Positions 21,363 through 33,557 of a DNA stretch of 64,000 bases are shown in pieces; within the stretch, counting starts at the first letter, position 1, and each line of letters begins with the position of its first letter. The notes under the pieces were generated by a model. That model saw only the letters and a list, made by a program, of their open reading frames with translations, ran no database searches and had not been told where the DNA came from. A program made the translations under genes and the position numbers. Source of the DNA: Bretschneidera sinensis (lineage: Eukaryota; Streptophyta; Magnoliopsida; Brassicales; Akaniaceae). The stretch covers positions 71,820,501-71,884,500 of the forward strand of contig CM043698.1 of assembly GCA_023935145.1 (NCBI GenBank), given 5' to 3'.

Positions 21363-22612
21363 GGTTTGATTGATTCTAACTCTGAAACTAAATATATGCC
21401 ACCTCTTCCTTATCCTCAGAAATTCCAAAAAGAAAAACTAGACAAACAATTCTCAAAATTTTTAGAGATTTTCAAGAAGTTGCATATTAACATACCATTT
21501 GCAGAGGCATTAGCACAGATGCCTAGCTACACTAAATTTTTGAAGGAAATTTTGTCTAATAAACGAAAGCTAGAGGAACATGGAACGGTGATGTTAACTG
21601 AAGAGTGCAGCGCTATTCTGCAAAACAAGCTGCCTCCAAAATTGAAAGATCCAGGGAGTTTTACTATACCTTGCACTTTGGGAAATTCATTTTTTGATAA
21701 AGTGTTCTGTGACCTTGGTGCCAGTATTAATCTTATGCCTCTTTCAATTTTCAGGAAACTTGGATTAGGAAAAGTCAAAACAATAACAGTGTCATTGCAA
21801 TTAGCTGATCGATCCATTAAGAGACCACGGGGAATTATAAAAGATGTACTGGTAAAAGTTGATAAATTTATATTCCCTGTAGACTTCATCGTTCTTGACA
21901 TGGAAAAGGATCGGGAGGTACCTCTTATACTCGGACATCCATTCCTTGCTACAGGGAGAGCCCTGATTGATGTACAACAAGGGAAATTGATTTTGAGAGT
22001 TAATGATGAACAAGTAGTTTTGGATATGTATAAAATCATGAAATATCTGTCTGACGTATCTACTTCTTCTTGTTTTCATGCTGATGTTGTTGATGACTTC
22101 ATTGAAAAGTTTCAGGAGAAGACATTAAATGAAGATACTTTGGAAAGATGCATCATGGAATCTAGAACTACCACCACTGAAGAACTTGTCATCCAAGAAG
22201 AAGCAAGGAATTTGGACGCTGAAATGGGAAAAGAAGTGCCAGAAGAACCAATAATAACCCCTGAATTAAAAACTTTACCTGATCATTTGAAATATGTTTA
22301 TCTAGAAAAGAATATTTTCCCAATTATAATATCCTCTTCATTGACAGGTAAAATGGAAGAACGCTTGTTGGAAGTCTTGAGAAGGCACAAAAAGGCTTTG
22401 GGATGGACAATAGCGGATATCAAGGGAATCAACCCTTCTATTTGCACTCACAAAATTCTCATGGAGGAGAACTTCAAGCCTACGGTTCAGCCACAACGAC
22501 GCTTAAATCCAGCAATGCAGGAGGTTGTTAAGAAAGAAGTAGTCAAGCCGCTTGATGCAGGTATTATTTATCAAATTTCTGATAGTGCTTGGACCAGCCC
22601 GGTACAAGTAGT
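21363..22612 (+). pseudogene. Element B pol, 5' part: protease and start of RT (cut by element C)
   Basis: This stretch is an uninterrupted frame. Protease: KLPPKLKDPGSFTIPCTLG, then active-site loop FCDLGASINLMP with intact D-L-G-A-S, then FPVDFIVLDMEKD and PLILGHPFLATG. A linker rich in Glu leads to RT: LGWTIADIKGINPSIC, PQRRLNPAMQEVVKKEV, SDSAWTSPVQV. The frame stops after VQV because element C is inserted in the codon for the next Val; the target bases GTAGT are repeated after C and the RT continues with PKKGGITVV at 28897. Protease looks intact in sequence. Confidence 0.93.
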
Positions 22613-23931
22613 TGATAGGAGCTTAAATATTCATATTTAAGCCCCTTAATTTACATTTGTTAAGTTCTTTATCTATATGTTTTAGTCTATTTTACTTCAC
22701 TTTTGTGTTTTACACGTTTTTATAGGGTCTTGGAGAAAAAGAAGAATTTTTGGCACTTAAAGGAAGAAATCTAGAAATCCTGAAGTAGCTGCTGGCTAGA
22801 TTGCGATCAAGCGCACTTCTCTGTGCGATCGAGTGCAGCATTGCAATCGAGCGCACCACATATGCGATCGAGCGCACATGTACGGGCGTGAACAGTAAAC
22901 TGCAGAACCCTGTTTTGGAAATAACTCTATTTTGGAAATAAAGGAGTTTTGTATTTTAGGAAAGTTTAGGAACTCATGAGCCTCTTAGGACTTCTCAAAG
23001 ACCTATAAATACACTTGTAAATCACACACAAAAATCATCACCTCTTGGGGGGATCACTTCTTAGATCCATTCTTTTATCTTTTGCTTTAGCTTGGAGAAG
23101 GAGACCGTGGAGCGGAATTGATGACTCTTCTCTCGGGTTTCTTCTTTCCTTTTTATTTTATTATGTGTAATTAAATTCTGAGTAGGGCTTGGTTGAAGCC
23201 CTAATTATGTTTACTCAATAAATTTAGTATTGGCGCCTTGCGATATTTATGTTGTGTTGCTTAAACTTGATTAATACTTGCTTTTATTTAAATTCCTCAT
23301 ATGTATATGTCTGATCAATATGTACATGTGGTATGGACTTGTTAGTTAGATCAATTTGGATGACCGAGTCCTGGGTCTAACATTAGTAACAAGGGATATC
23401 TTATCCGGATACCCGGGTTAATCAACATGGGAAACCGGGAGTAGATACCATGCCCTAGGTCTCATGTGGTTGTCGATTTCCATAGTACTTATGTTTTCTT
23501 AAGGAACAACTCAAGCAGATACCATGCTGAATCCCTTAAGGAAGAAAAGAGTTAGAGTAGATACCATGCCTAACTCGTTGCTTAGGGAAATCGATAGCTA
23601 AAGGAGTAGATACCATGCCCTTAGGTTGGCAACCAGTAGGTATACATGGCATGAGTAAAGCATTGACATACTGTTATATTGTGGTAGCATAATTAGTGGT
23701 GGATATCAAGTCTCTACGCCTTTATCCTTATTATTTTAGCTTTATCAAAATTAACTCTTTTATTATTTTTATCTTTTTATTACTGCGAAACTAATTCTAA
23801 AGTTAAATTTACCAATCCCTATGGAGATGATCTTGCATTCGCACACTATGCTACATTGTTGACCTTGTGCACTTGCAAGTAAAACGAGTACGATTATTTA
23901 CCCATTTATTTAGGTATATTTTCGCACAACA
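22613..23931 (+). repeat. Element C 5' LTR
   Basis: 1319 bp from TGATAGGAGC to CGCACAACA. Related along its length to the A and D LTRs, including the ATACCATGCC phrases in R/U5. It differs from its 3' partner mainly by lacking a 35-bp duplication within the dyad array. Confidence 0.94.
22802..23010 (+). promoter_or_regulatory. Element C LTR dyad array and TATA box
   Basis: Four GATCGAGCGCA-type sites at 22802-22880, spaced 22, 18 and 21 bp. TATAAAT follows at 23004-23010. The 3' LTR has the same array, enlarged by a tandem duplication (27727-27840). Confidence 0.65.
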
Positions 23932-23937
23932 AGTTTT

Positions 23938-23956
23938 TGGTGCCGTTGCCGGGGAT
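23938..23956 (+). other. Element C primer binding site (tRNA-Asp, one transition)
   Basis: TGGTGCCGTTGCCGGGGAT matches the tRNA-Asp complement except for one C-to-T change at a CpG. Confidence 0.88.
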
Positions 23957-24126
23957 TGTGCTAAATTTTTGTTTAGAATTATTTCCCGTTTATTTTTCTT
24001 ATTTTGTTCAATTTTTTTTTCTCTCTTTCTTATTTTTCATTAAATATTTTTCTTAATCTATTTTGTTTTATTTTATTTTCATCAATTATCTAACTTAATT
24101 CTTCGTTTTTGTTATTTTCTTTCTTT

Positions 24127-24240
24127 CTGTTTTAGGTGTGCATCAGTGCTAATTCTGGCACTGCGATCGAGCGCAAACCTAAGTGCGATCGAGCGCACTG
24201 GTGCGATCGAGCGCAGTGCTTAGAGCGCTCGAGTGCAAAT
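24127..24240 (+). promoter_or_regulatory. Element C gag leader: 3' splice-like site and dyads
   Basis: CTGTTTTAG ends at 24135, followed by four GATCGAGCGCA-type sites between 24161 and 24240, the first two 22 bp apart. This is the densest leader array of the three related elements. Confidence 0.5.
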
Positions 24241-24409
24241 AGTCCAGAGACTACCCGAGCAGAAGTACTGAAGCTACTGCACTAAGGTATTCCTGTTGAT
24301 TCATGCAAGGGCTTCGAGTGAGGAACCCAACCATCCTTTCACTTGATATAGAAAGTGAGTAGATCATTCGAAAGAGGCCTAGAAACAACTTCGAAGAGAG
24401 AGAAGAAGA

Positions 24410-26117
24410 ATTTGAGGGTGAAGCACCAATTGAACAGCTTTACAACCAACTGCCACCAAAACGGAGACCTATGAAGCAATCCTTCATTCCACAGAACCTC
24501 AACCATCCTTCATGCATTGCATATCAACCTAAGGTGGAAGAAATTATTACATATCTCTGGAGATACTTAGTGCCTTGACTCATTTTAGGGGTACACCTGC
24601 TGAGGATCCACACTTGCACCTTCGAGAATTCTGTGATCTCTGCAAGTTCCAGCATATTCGGGGCCTAGATCAAGGGGGAATCAAGTTAATTCTTTTTCCT
24701 TTTTCATTAAAAGATAATGCTAAAATGTGGTATCATTTATTGCCTATAGATTCCATCCATACTTGGGAAGAGCTATCCAATAGATTTCTAAGGAAATTTT
24801 TTCCAGCCCAAAAGACAAGGCAGATGAGGAAGGAGATTCAATCCTTCCAACAGAGGGATGGAGACCTTTTGTTTGAGGCATGGGGACACTTTAATGAGCT
24901 GCTACTCAAATGTCCATATCACAACTTACCTCAAGATGAGTTGGTACTAGCTTTCTATGAAGGTTTGAGTGGTATAAATCAAGGTAAAGTGGATTCCGGT
25001 TGTGGAGGTGTGCTGATGGAGAAAACTAGTGAAGAAGCCATGGAGCTGTTTGAGACATTAAGTGAGCACACCCAACAATTCTCCTCGAAAGGTAGACAAG
25101 GAATTAAAAGCAAGAGTATGTGTGAGGCGAGCTTCAATGATGGATCTTCAAATCAGATGGCTGCTATGGAAAGAAAGCTAGACATGCTCATAAAAGCCAT
25201 GGCTGATCAGAACAACTTATGTAGTCCACAGGCTACACAACGCCAGGTATGTGCTATATGCTCTCATTTTGATCATAATACTTATACTTGTCCTCTGTAT
25301 TCAACTACAGATCAAGAGCAAGCAAATTATGAGGGACTGAACAGCGCATATGCAAATACCTACAATCCTGGATGGCAGAACCACCCCCAATCTCTCATGG
25401 AGCAATACTCAAAATGCTTTGAATCTTCAAGGACAGCAACGACACTTCCAACCAATAGCCCAACCAGTGCCGGAATCAGAAAATAGTGACCTAGAGAATC
25501 TTATAAGGCAACTGATGACTTCACAAGAACAGTTCATGATTGAGCAACGACAAACCACTACAAAACATGAGCAAGCCATTCAAAGACTCGAGGAACAAAT
25601 GGGGCAATTGGCTAAGGAGCTAAGGGAAAGAAAGTTGGGTGAACTTCCAGTCCAACCACTACCTACTCCAAGAGAACATCAGCAACTAAATGCCGTGACA
25701 AATCTAACAAATGGTAAGATCATTGAAACTGATGAGCCTACACAAGCATCCATATCCAAGGTAAGTGAGATAGAGAAGGTAAATAGTGAGAAGGTTAAAA
25801 TCAAAAGATATAATGCATTAAAATTACCCCCAGATAATACAAAATGTTTTAATGTATGCATGACGCAAAGTGTTGTTGAGGAAACTTTTCAGGTCCATCA
25901 CGTTGATCCAATAGAAACTGCTCTTATCTATAGTGTCCCAAGATCGGATATTGAGCCCAAGTGCAAGGATGTTACTGATGACATCATTGACACTATGCAC
26001 CTCCTTGAGGCCTTTCCAAAGCATCCAAGTAAGTACACCGATCCATTTGACCATCATCTGCCTACTAATATTATTTTCCCTTCTATTGTACAGGCACCTA
26101 ACTTGGAATTCAAGTAG
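24410..26117 (+). pseudogene. Element C gag plus pol remnant with protease deleted in frame
   Basis: Gag: MKQSFIPQNL near 24470, a shift, then an open frame from 24575 with LTHFRGTPAEDPHLHLREF, WEELSNRFLRKFFP and EAWGHFNELLLKCPYH. A zinc knuckle C-AI-C-SHFD-H-NTYT-C lies near 25251-25294. A frameshift near 25388 moves to the next frame, open to 26117. In it, KVSEIEKVN is joined directly to KIKRYNALKLPPDN, which in A lie on either side of the protease; the junction is at about 25785 with an AAT microhomology. The frame then reads the linker before RT and stops at 26115. No RT motif is present. Confidence 0.85.
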
Positions 26118-27537
26118 TTGTCAAAGCACTTACCATATGCTTATATGGGAGAGAATAAGACATTTCCTATGCTAGTTGCTACCACTCGTAGTTTTGGGGA
26201 AAAATAAGGCTTGGTCCGGCTGAAGACATTAAACTTAGTGCTCATGGGAGGCATCCCACAGCTTATCCTTTTATTTTTATTATTTTATGTATTTATTGTT
26301 ATTTATTTATTTTTATTACTTCTTGTTTTCCCGTATTATGTTAGTTTTTCTTTTTTAGGGACAATGTGTGCATCCGTTCAAGTTTGGGGGTACGATATGA
26401 GCCATGCCAACCTAGCTAGTTCTCCATCTCCCAGGTCAGCTCTTTCCTTGTTATTCACACATTGGGGACAATGAATATTTTAAGTTTAGGGGTATGGGAG
26501 ACACATTCACACACACTTTGTCTCAGTTTTTTTTTTGTTTTGTTGTTTTTCATAGATAAATAAATGTTCATTCCGTTCCAAAATTTTTGGGTGTTCTAAA
26601 CAAACAATATGATTTGACTTCATAAGTGAGCTTAACACCTTGAACATATGGGCCAATAATTAAGTTTTGAACCATAATCACTTTCTTTTAGGCATTTAAG
26701 GATTCACAAGTTCGACTTAAACTAAACATGAGCACATTAGCACATAGTTTTGTGGGGTATGACATGTAATTTTGATTTGTATGTTTCTTTTGCTTGACTG
26801 TGAACCAGATGACATATTAGATTAACGCGGTGGCATAAGAAAATAAAAAAAAAAGTTCGTTATTGCTCAAAAAGAAAAGAAAAAAAATGCTCCTAAAGAT
26901 CATTAAAAAGAACTTTCCATTGAGTAACTGGCCCTCTTGCCTCAGTAAGCAGTGCGTGTCACGTCAAAAGGTGGAATATTCTGATCGGTAGCATTAAGAT
27001 CAGTTAGTTTCGTAGCCTTTTTGACTTGAGTTAGTAAGCCCTTAGGGGTGTTTCTACACCTAATGCCCTAAAACCATCTGGTTTGGGAGTCATTGGCTAA
27101 ATGCTCGTTACACGAGTCAAATAGAAAGCTTAAGGGAACTAACTTGGCAAAAATCTCACAAATAAAAGAAAAGAAGAAAATCTATGCCATGTTTGTTGAT
27201 TCTAATAGAAAATTTGGTGAATCTTGAGTCATCGAAACACTACACATTAGAATTATTTGGAAACCCAATCTTTTATGTGCTAGTCCATCACCCACTCGGT
27301 TAAACTTGTGATGTCTTAACCTGCCTCATGAAAGTGATTTGCATTCAAAACTCATGTTCATTGCAAAGATGTGTTTATACTTGTTAAGCTTGCTCATGAA
27401 TGCGCATCATAGTTTTGTGTGAAACCTAAACTTTTGTTGGACACCATGAGCATTGGATTTATCTTTGCGTCTTTGTTTTTCATTTAGTTTTTGGTTTTGT
27501 ATTGCTAAGGGACTAGCAATATGTAAGTTTGGGGGTG
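26118..27537 (+). other. Element C 3' non-coding tail and polypurine tract
   Basis: A short RT-linker remnant ends near 26205 and is fused to the CTGAAGACATTAAACTTAG block shared with A and D. CAAGTTTGGGGG lies at 26379-26390; hairpin CATTG-GGGA-CAATG at 26460-26473 with TAAGTTTAGGGGT after it; the CCTCAGTAAGCAGTG block is present once; hairpin ATTGCTA-AGGGAC-TAGCAAT at 27501-27520; the polypurine tract TAAGTTTGGGGGTG ends at 27537 against the LTR. T-rich frames here encode only low-complexity hydrophobic peptides. Confidence 0.8.
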
Positions 27538-28891
27538 TGATAGGAGCTTAAATATTCATATTTAAGCCCCTTAATTTACATTTGTTAAGTTCTTTATCTA
27601 TATGTTTTAGTCTATTTTACTTCACTTTTGTGTTTTACACGTTTTTATAGGGTCTTAGAGAAAAAGAAGAATTTTTGGCACTTAAAGGAAGAAATCTGGA
27701 AATCCTGAAGAAGCTGCTGGCTAGATTGCGATCGAATGCACTTCTCTGTGCGATCGAGCGCAGCATTGTGATCGAGCGCACCACATATGCGAGCGCAGCA
27801 TTACGATCGAGTGCACCACATATGCGATCGAGCGCACATGTACGGGCTTGAACAGTAAACTGCAGAACCCTGTTTTGGAAATAACTCTATTTTGGAAATA
27901 AAGGAGTTTTTTATTTTAGGAAAGTTTAGGAACTCGTGAGCCTCTTAGGACTTCTCAAAGACCTATAAATACACTTGTAAATCACACACAAAAATCATCA
28001 CCTCTTGGGGGGATCACTTCTTAGATCCATTCTTTTATCTTTTGCTTTAGCTTGGAGAAGGAGACCGTGGAGCGGAATTGACGACTTTTCTCTCGGGTTT
28101 CTTCTTTCCTTTTTATTTTATTATGTGTAATTAAATTCTTAGTAGGGCTTGGTTGAAGCTCTAATTATATTTACTCAATAAATTTAGTATTGGCGCCTTG
28201 CGATATTTATGTTGTGTTGCTTAAACTTGATTAATACCTGCTTTTATTTAAATTCCTTATATGTATATGTCTCATCAATATGTGCATGTGGTATGGACTT
28301 GTTAGTTAGATCAATTTGGATGACCGAGCCCTGGGTCTAACATTAGTAACAAGGGATATCTTATCCGGATACCCGAGTTAATCAACATGGGAAATCAGGA
28401 GTAGATACCATGCCCTAGGTCTCATATGGTTGTCGATTTCCATAGTACTTATGTTTTCTTAAGGAACAACTCAAGCAGATACCATGCTGAATCCCTTAAG
28501 GAAGAAAAAAGTTAGAGTAGATACCATGCCTAACTCGTTGCTTAGGGAAATCGATAGCTTAAGGAGTAGATACCATGCCCTTAGGTTGGCAACCAGTAGG
28601 TATAGATGGCATGAGTAAAGCATTGGCATAATGTTATATTGTGGTAGCATATTTAGTGGTGGATATCAAGTCCCTACGCCTTTATCCTTATTATTTTAGC
28701 TTTATCAAAATTAACTCTTTTATTATTTTTATCTTTTTATTACTGCGAAACTAATTCTTAAGTTAAATTTACCAATCCCTGTGGAGATGATCTTGCATTT
28801 GCACACTATGCTACATTGTTGACCTTGTGCACTTGCAAGTAAAACAAGTATGATTATTTACCCATTTATTTAGGTATATTTTCGCACAACA
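27538..28891 (+). repeat. Element C 3' LTR
   Basis: 1354 bp, nearly collinear with the 5' LTR. The extra 35 bp are a tandem duplication inside the dyad array (about 27788-27822), adding a site. It ends CGCACAACA and is followed by the GTAGT target duplicate. Confidence 0.94.
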
Positions 28892-31400
28892 GTAGTACCA
28901 AAGAAAGGTGGGATCACTGTTGTGAAAAATACTAAAAATGAATTGATACCCACTAGAACTGTGACAGGTTGGCGGGTTTGTATTGACTATAGAAAATTAA
29001 ATGATGCCACTAGAAAAGATCACTTTCCTTTACCTTTTATTGATCAAATGTTGGAAAGATTGGCAGGTCACAAGTTCTATTGTCTGCTCGATGGATACTC
29101 GGGATATAATCAAATCCCTAATGCACCCGATGATCAAGAAAAGATGACATTTACTTGTCCTTATGGCACGTTTGCATATAGGAGGATGCCCTTCGGTCTT
29201 TGTAACGCACCAGCAACTTTTCAACATTGCATGTTGGCAATTTTTTCTGATATAACTGAAAAAATTTTAGAGATCTTCATGGATGATTTTACGCTATTTG
29301 GTCTAACCTTGATGATTGCCTTCATAATCTCTCTCTAGTTTTGCAGCGATGCGAAGAGACAAACCTAGTACTAAATTGGGAGAAATGTCATTTCATGGTC
29401 CAGGAAGGGATAGCGTTGGGGCACAAAATATCATCGAGGGGTATTGAAGTTGACAAAGCTAAGGTGGATGTGATCGAAAAACTCCCACCTCCCACTTCAG
29501 TCAAAGCCATCAGAAGTTTCCTGGGGCATGTAGGATTTTATAGGAGATTCATTAAGGATTTTTCAAAAATCTCTAAACCTCTTTCTAATCTTCTTGTAAA
29601 AGATGTGAAGTTTAAGTTCTCTAATGATTGTTTGTAGGCATTTGCTACATTAAAGGATAAATTGGTGACCGCCCCTGTTGTAGTCGCACCAGATTGGAGC
29701 CTCCCATTTGAATTAATGTGTGATGCCAGTGACACCGCAGTTGGAGCAGTGCTTGGTCAAAGAATAGATAAGGTCTTCAGGACAATTTATTATGCGAGCC
29801 GCACTCTTACCGGACCCCAACAGAACTATGCTACCACCGAGAAAGAACTTTTAGCTGTTGTATTTGCATTTGGTAAGTTTCGATCCTATCTTATTGGATC
29901 AAAAGTTACTGTTTATACTGATCATGTAGCTTTAAAGTATCTTTTAGCGAAAAAGGACACAAAACCAAGACTGCTGAGGGGGATTCTCCTTCTTCAAGAA
30001 TTTGATTTAGAAATCAAAGATAAGAAGGGGACTGACAATCAAGTAGCAAACCACTTATCAAGGCTTGAAAAATCGGAAGAGACTAATACCAGCATCAACG
30101 AAGAATTTTCGGATGAGAAAATATTTTCTATTTCTTCATTTGATTCTGTTTTATTGGTGTCTGAGACACCATGGTTTGCTGATTTCGCTAATTACCTTGT
30201 AGGAAACTGGATCCCAGGGCACTTCACTTATCAACAAAGAAAGAAATTCCTATCCGACGTGAAGCATTATTTTTGGGAGGATCCGTATCTCTACAAATTG
30301 TGTGCAGACTAGGTAATTCGCAGATGTGTGCTGGAGCATGAGTTTAACAATATACTGTATCACTACCACGACAGAGAAGCTGGGGGACATTTCGGTGTAA
30401 ACCGAACAGCAGCAAAGGTATTGCAATCAGGTTTCTATTGGCGACTTTGTTTAAGGATGCCCAGGCTTACGTCACATCATGTGATAGGTGTCAACGAATT
30501 GGTAACATCTCTAAACAAAATGAAATACCTTTAAACAATATTCTTGTTTGCGAAATATTTGATGTTTGGGGTATTGATTTCATGGGGCCCTATCCTGCAT
30601 CTTTTTCAAACCAATATGTTCTAGTTACTGTAGATTATGTGTCTAAATGGGTAGAAGCCATAACAACCCGCACTAATGATGCCAAAGTAGTTCTCCAATT
30701 CCTCAAGAAAAACATCTTTACCCGGTTTGGAACTCCTAGAACAATAATTAGTGATCGAGGTAAACACTTTGACAATCGTCAATTTAGAACCTTGTTAAGA
30801 AAATATGGAGTAACTCACAAACTTGACACCTCATACCATGCACAAACAAGCGGTCAGGTAGAAGCTTCAAATCGGGAGGTGAAACGAATTTTAGAAAAGA
30901 CTGTAAATACTTCTAGGAAACATTGGGCACTTAAATTAGATGATGCCTTGTGGACATATAGAATGGCCTTCAAAACACCCATAGTAATGTCACCATATAG
31001 GCTGGTTTTTGGTAAAGCCTGCCACATTTCTGTCAAACTCGAGCATAATGCATACTGGGCCACCAAATTCTTGAATTTTGATATAACCCTTGCAGGACAA
31101 AAATGTTTGTTGCAGGTTGATGAATTGGAAGAACTTCGACTAGGCGCATATGAGAATGCAAAGCTATACAAGAAGAAAAAAAAATGGCATGATTGACACA
31201 TATTGAGGAAATAATTTGTTCTAAGACAACAAGTTCTTCTGTACAATAGCCGACTTCGTCTATTTCCGAGAAAACTGAAATCTAGATGGACTGGACCGTA
31301 TACCGTGATAAGTCTCACCTTTTGGTGCCATTGAGATTCAACACGAGAAAAATAAAGAGATATTCAAGGTTAACAGGCACAGATTGAAGCATTACATTAT
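28892..31400 (+). pseudogene. Element B pol, 3' part: RT, RNase H and integrase (broken)
   Basis: Continues the RT cut by C: VPKKGGITVV, WRVCIDYRKLND, LDGYSGYNQ, PFGLCNAPATFQH, and the catalytic box IFMDDFTLFG. A frameshift follows near 29310. RNase H begins [17 protein letters not shown] and includes [14 protein letters not shown]. Integrase has its HHCC zinc domain ([17 protein letters not shown] ... CDRCQ) with a shift near 30440, then the catalytic core with D in GIDFMG, D in ISDRGKHFD and E in GQVEASNRE, all present. A TAG lies near 29635 and another near 30310. The C-terminal segment ([10 protein letters not shown]) decays by shifts after 31196. No chromodomain is visible. Confidence 0.92.
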
Positions 31401-32483
31401 GGGGTCGTTTGACCCTCAATCCTCCACCACCATTCTCTACGAGCCATAAATCGGAAAGTCAAGCTAAAGACTATAAATTAGAACTACCATTTTGGGTCTC
31501 ACTTTTTTTTTCTTGCCTTTTGAAATTATTTGGGGTGTTTCAATTTTTTGTTTTGCTCAATTTATTTGTTATTTCAATTTTTATGGCCTTACAGTGTGTA
31601 TTTTTGGTTTATTTTTCAGCTCTACTTGGAGTCAGGATAGCAATCTAGCGCTGCAGCGCTAGGATGTTGGTGCTGTAGCACCAGTTCCTTCAATTACACG
31701 CTGTCCAGGTTAGAAATTCATCGCTGCAGCCTCACAATGTTGGCGCTGCAGCGCCAGGACCTGTGCACACAAGCTGTTTCTGCACTAACGCACGTTAATT
31801 CTGCCCAGCAATTCAGCGCTGCAGCGCCAGAAAGTTAGAGCTGCAGCGCCAGGTCGCAAATTGAGAGTTAAATGTACAGCCCTCCAACAGTTAGGGCACT
31901 CAAAAATTAGAATTCTAGCTGCTCTCCCTCTCTAAAACACAAAAATATCACTTCTCCTTCCCATCGCAACACATAATCAAGGGTCTTTTGCATTTTCCAC
32001 CATGGATTGCTTCCATTATCTCCGAGAATCACTCCTCTCAAGTGATTTTGGGTGCTGTTGAGGTCTTCTAATCAAGTAAGACTTCTCCACTTTGAGACTC
32101 CCAAACTTCAGATTTTTAAGTGAAATCACTTGAGTTGTTTATGGGTAGCTTATAATACATGGTGATTTGATGAACAATTGAGGAAAAGATGAATGGATAA
32201 GTTGCATTTTCACAAGTTTATGCTGAAAAATTTTCATGGGACTGTGCGTTGGAATAGAAGGGTACTGTAGCTGAATAAAATTCTGGTGTTAATGAGTTCA
32301 ATTTGCACTCTACTATGCTGGGTTATTCAAGACTCAATTAATTGAAGAAATTGCCCAACTTGGTTTGAAAGTTCTACTGAAAAAAAAATTTATTTGGGAA
32401 TTGGTGTGTGGAAGTGGGTGTTGCTCTTGGTTATTTTCTGCAGTTTGGAGTGTAATCATTTAAAGCACAAAAGTCTTGATTAC
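31401..32483 (+). promoter_or_regulatory. Element B spacer between pol and third ORF: dyad array, pyrimidine patch, splice-like sites
   Basis: Three pairs of CTGCAGCGCC dyads lie within 31646-31852, the same pairing and motif as in the B LTR, one member being the perfect palindrome AGCGCTGCAGCGCT. A pyrimidine patch (CTCTCCCTCTCT) follows near 31921-31935. A donor-like ATCAAGTAAGAC is at 32071-32082 and an acceptor-like TATTTTCTGCAG ends near 32443, 40 bp before the ORF start. I see no strong TATA box. Internal promoter and intron are inferences. Confidence 0.5.
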
Positions 32484-33557
32484 ATGGCTCCTCCCAAACG
32501 CTCGAGACCTAGCTCCACCAGTTACAATTCAGAGCTTTTTGTCTCAAAGGAAGCAGAACAGAGGTTTGAGCATTCTCTACTCAAGAAAGTCTCAATTCCT
32601 GAACGAGGATTTAATATCACCAAAGGACACTTCCCCCTCATTCACAGGATCATCACTGCTCATAAATGGGAACAATTTTGCACAACACCAGAAGCTGCAA
32701 TTATTCCGGTTGTGTGTGAATTTTATACAAACGCCGCAGAGCACACGAATCTGAAGGTAAAGGTTAGAGGGAAATTAGTGGCATTCGACAGAGGCACAAT
32801 CAACAAATTGCTCAACACCCCCACCATCCCAATAGATGAGTACAGTGCTTATTCCAGCACACCAGACCTCGACGAAGTACTCCAGGTTCTTTGCAAAGTT
32901 GAGACACAATGGAAATTGTCCGGTGATGAGCAGACTTCCTTTCCATCAAGTGCAATGGATAGGACAGCAAAAGCTTGGCATTACTTTATAGGCGCTCGTT
33001 TGCTTCCGACAACTCATTTAAGTGATGTCACAAGAGACAGAGCAATCCTTTTATTCGCCATCTACCAAGGATTAAGTATTGATCTGGGATGCATTATCTA
33101 GAACAGCATTCTATACAGCACAAATTCAATCAGTGCAGGGTTGTATTTTCCATCTTTGATAACAGCACTTTGTGGATCATGTGGTGTTACCTAGGCTGCA
33201 GGGGAGCAAATCAAACAACCAATGCATCCGCTAGATCTAAGGACTATCTATCAGATCACGGATATAGAAGAAGCACCAAGCCCAGGCACCTCTTCCTCAC
33301 AACCTCCTCCAGCACGCCAACAACGGAATACATCACTTTCTGATCGGCTGACAGTGGTTGAGACGGAGCTTCATGAGTTTCGACAATGCAGTCAGCAGCA
33401 GGCATCCTACGTTGCGGGTTGTTTTCAAACCAATGACCAGATGATGAGGATTTTTGCCAATCATTTGGGCATCGACACACAGCAGCTACCTCCACTATCA
33501 CCTTATCCCGATCATAACAGTGATCATGAGGATGAGGACATTGACAAAGACTATTGA
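32484..33557 (+). pseudogene. Element B third ORF: plant-transposon protein with acidic tail (two stops)
   Basis: One frame of 358 codons beginning MAPPKRSRPSS, broken only by TAG at 33099 and TAG near 33192. The core (ERGFNITKG, HKWEQFCTTPEAAIIP, VVCEFYTNAAEHTNLKVKVRG, GTINKLLNTP, KAWHYFIGARLLPTTH) resembles the 'putative plant transposon protein' family (PF20167, Transposase_32, from memory of the family's style). It is followed by a Pro/Ser linker, a coiled segment (ETELHEFRQCSQQQA) and the acidic end DHEDEDIDKDY. The basic start suggests nuclear targeting. Function is unknown. An upstream in-frame ATG at 32394 adds a hydrophobic stretch, but it lies across the acceptor-like site. Confidence 0.82.

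Larger units (their letters stand above)
22613..28891 (+). mobile_element. Element C: gag-only derivative of the A/C/D family inserted in B reverse transcriptase
   Basis: LTRs begin TGATAGGAGC and end CGCACAACA; a perfect GTAGT duplication (22608-22612 and 28892-28896) flanks it. The 6.3-kb element keeps LTRs, primer site, leader dyads, gag and a 1.3-kb 3' tail, but lacks protease, RT, RNase H, integrase and the third ORF. Two deletions explain this, one in frame (protease) and one joining a pol remnant to the tail block near 26205. It is the youngest layer in the A-B stack. Confidence 0.94.

Noticed and set aside
32394..32483. In-frame upstream ATG of the B third ORF giving a hydrophobic signal-peptide-like start (WVLLLVIFCSL)
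   Set aside because: The stretch spans an acceptor-like TTTTCTGCAG and is absent from the other families; the MAPPKR start matches the MAPKTKR start in E, so the hydrophobic part is probably intron.
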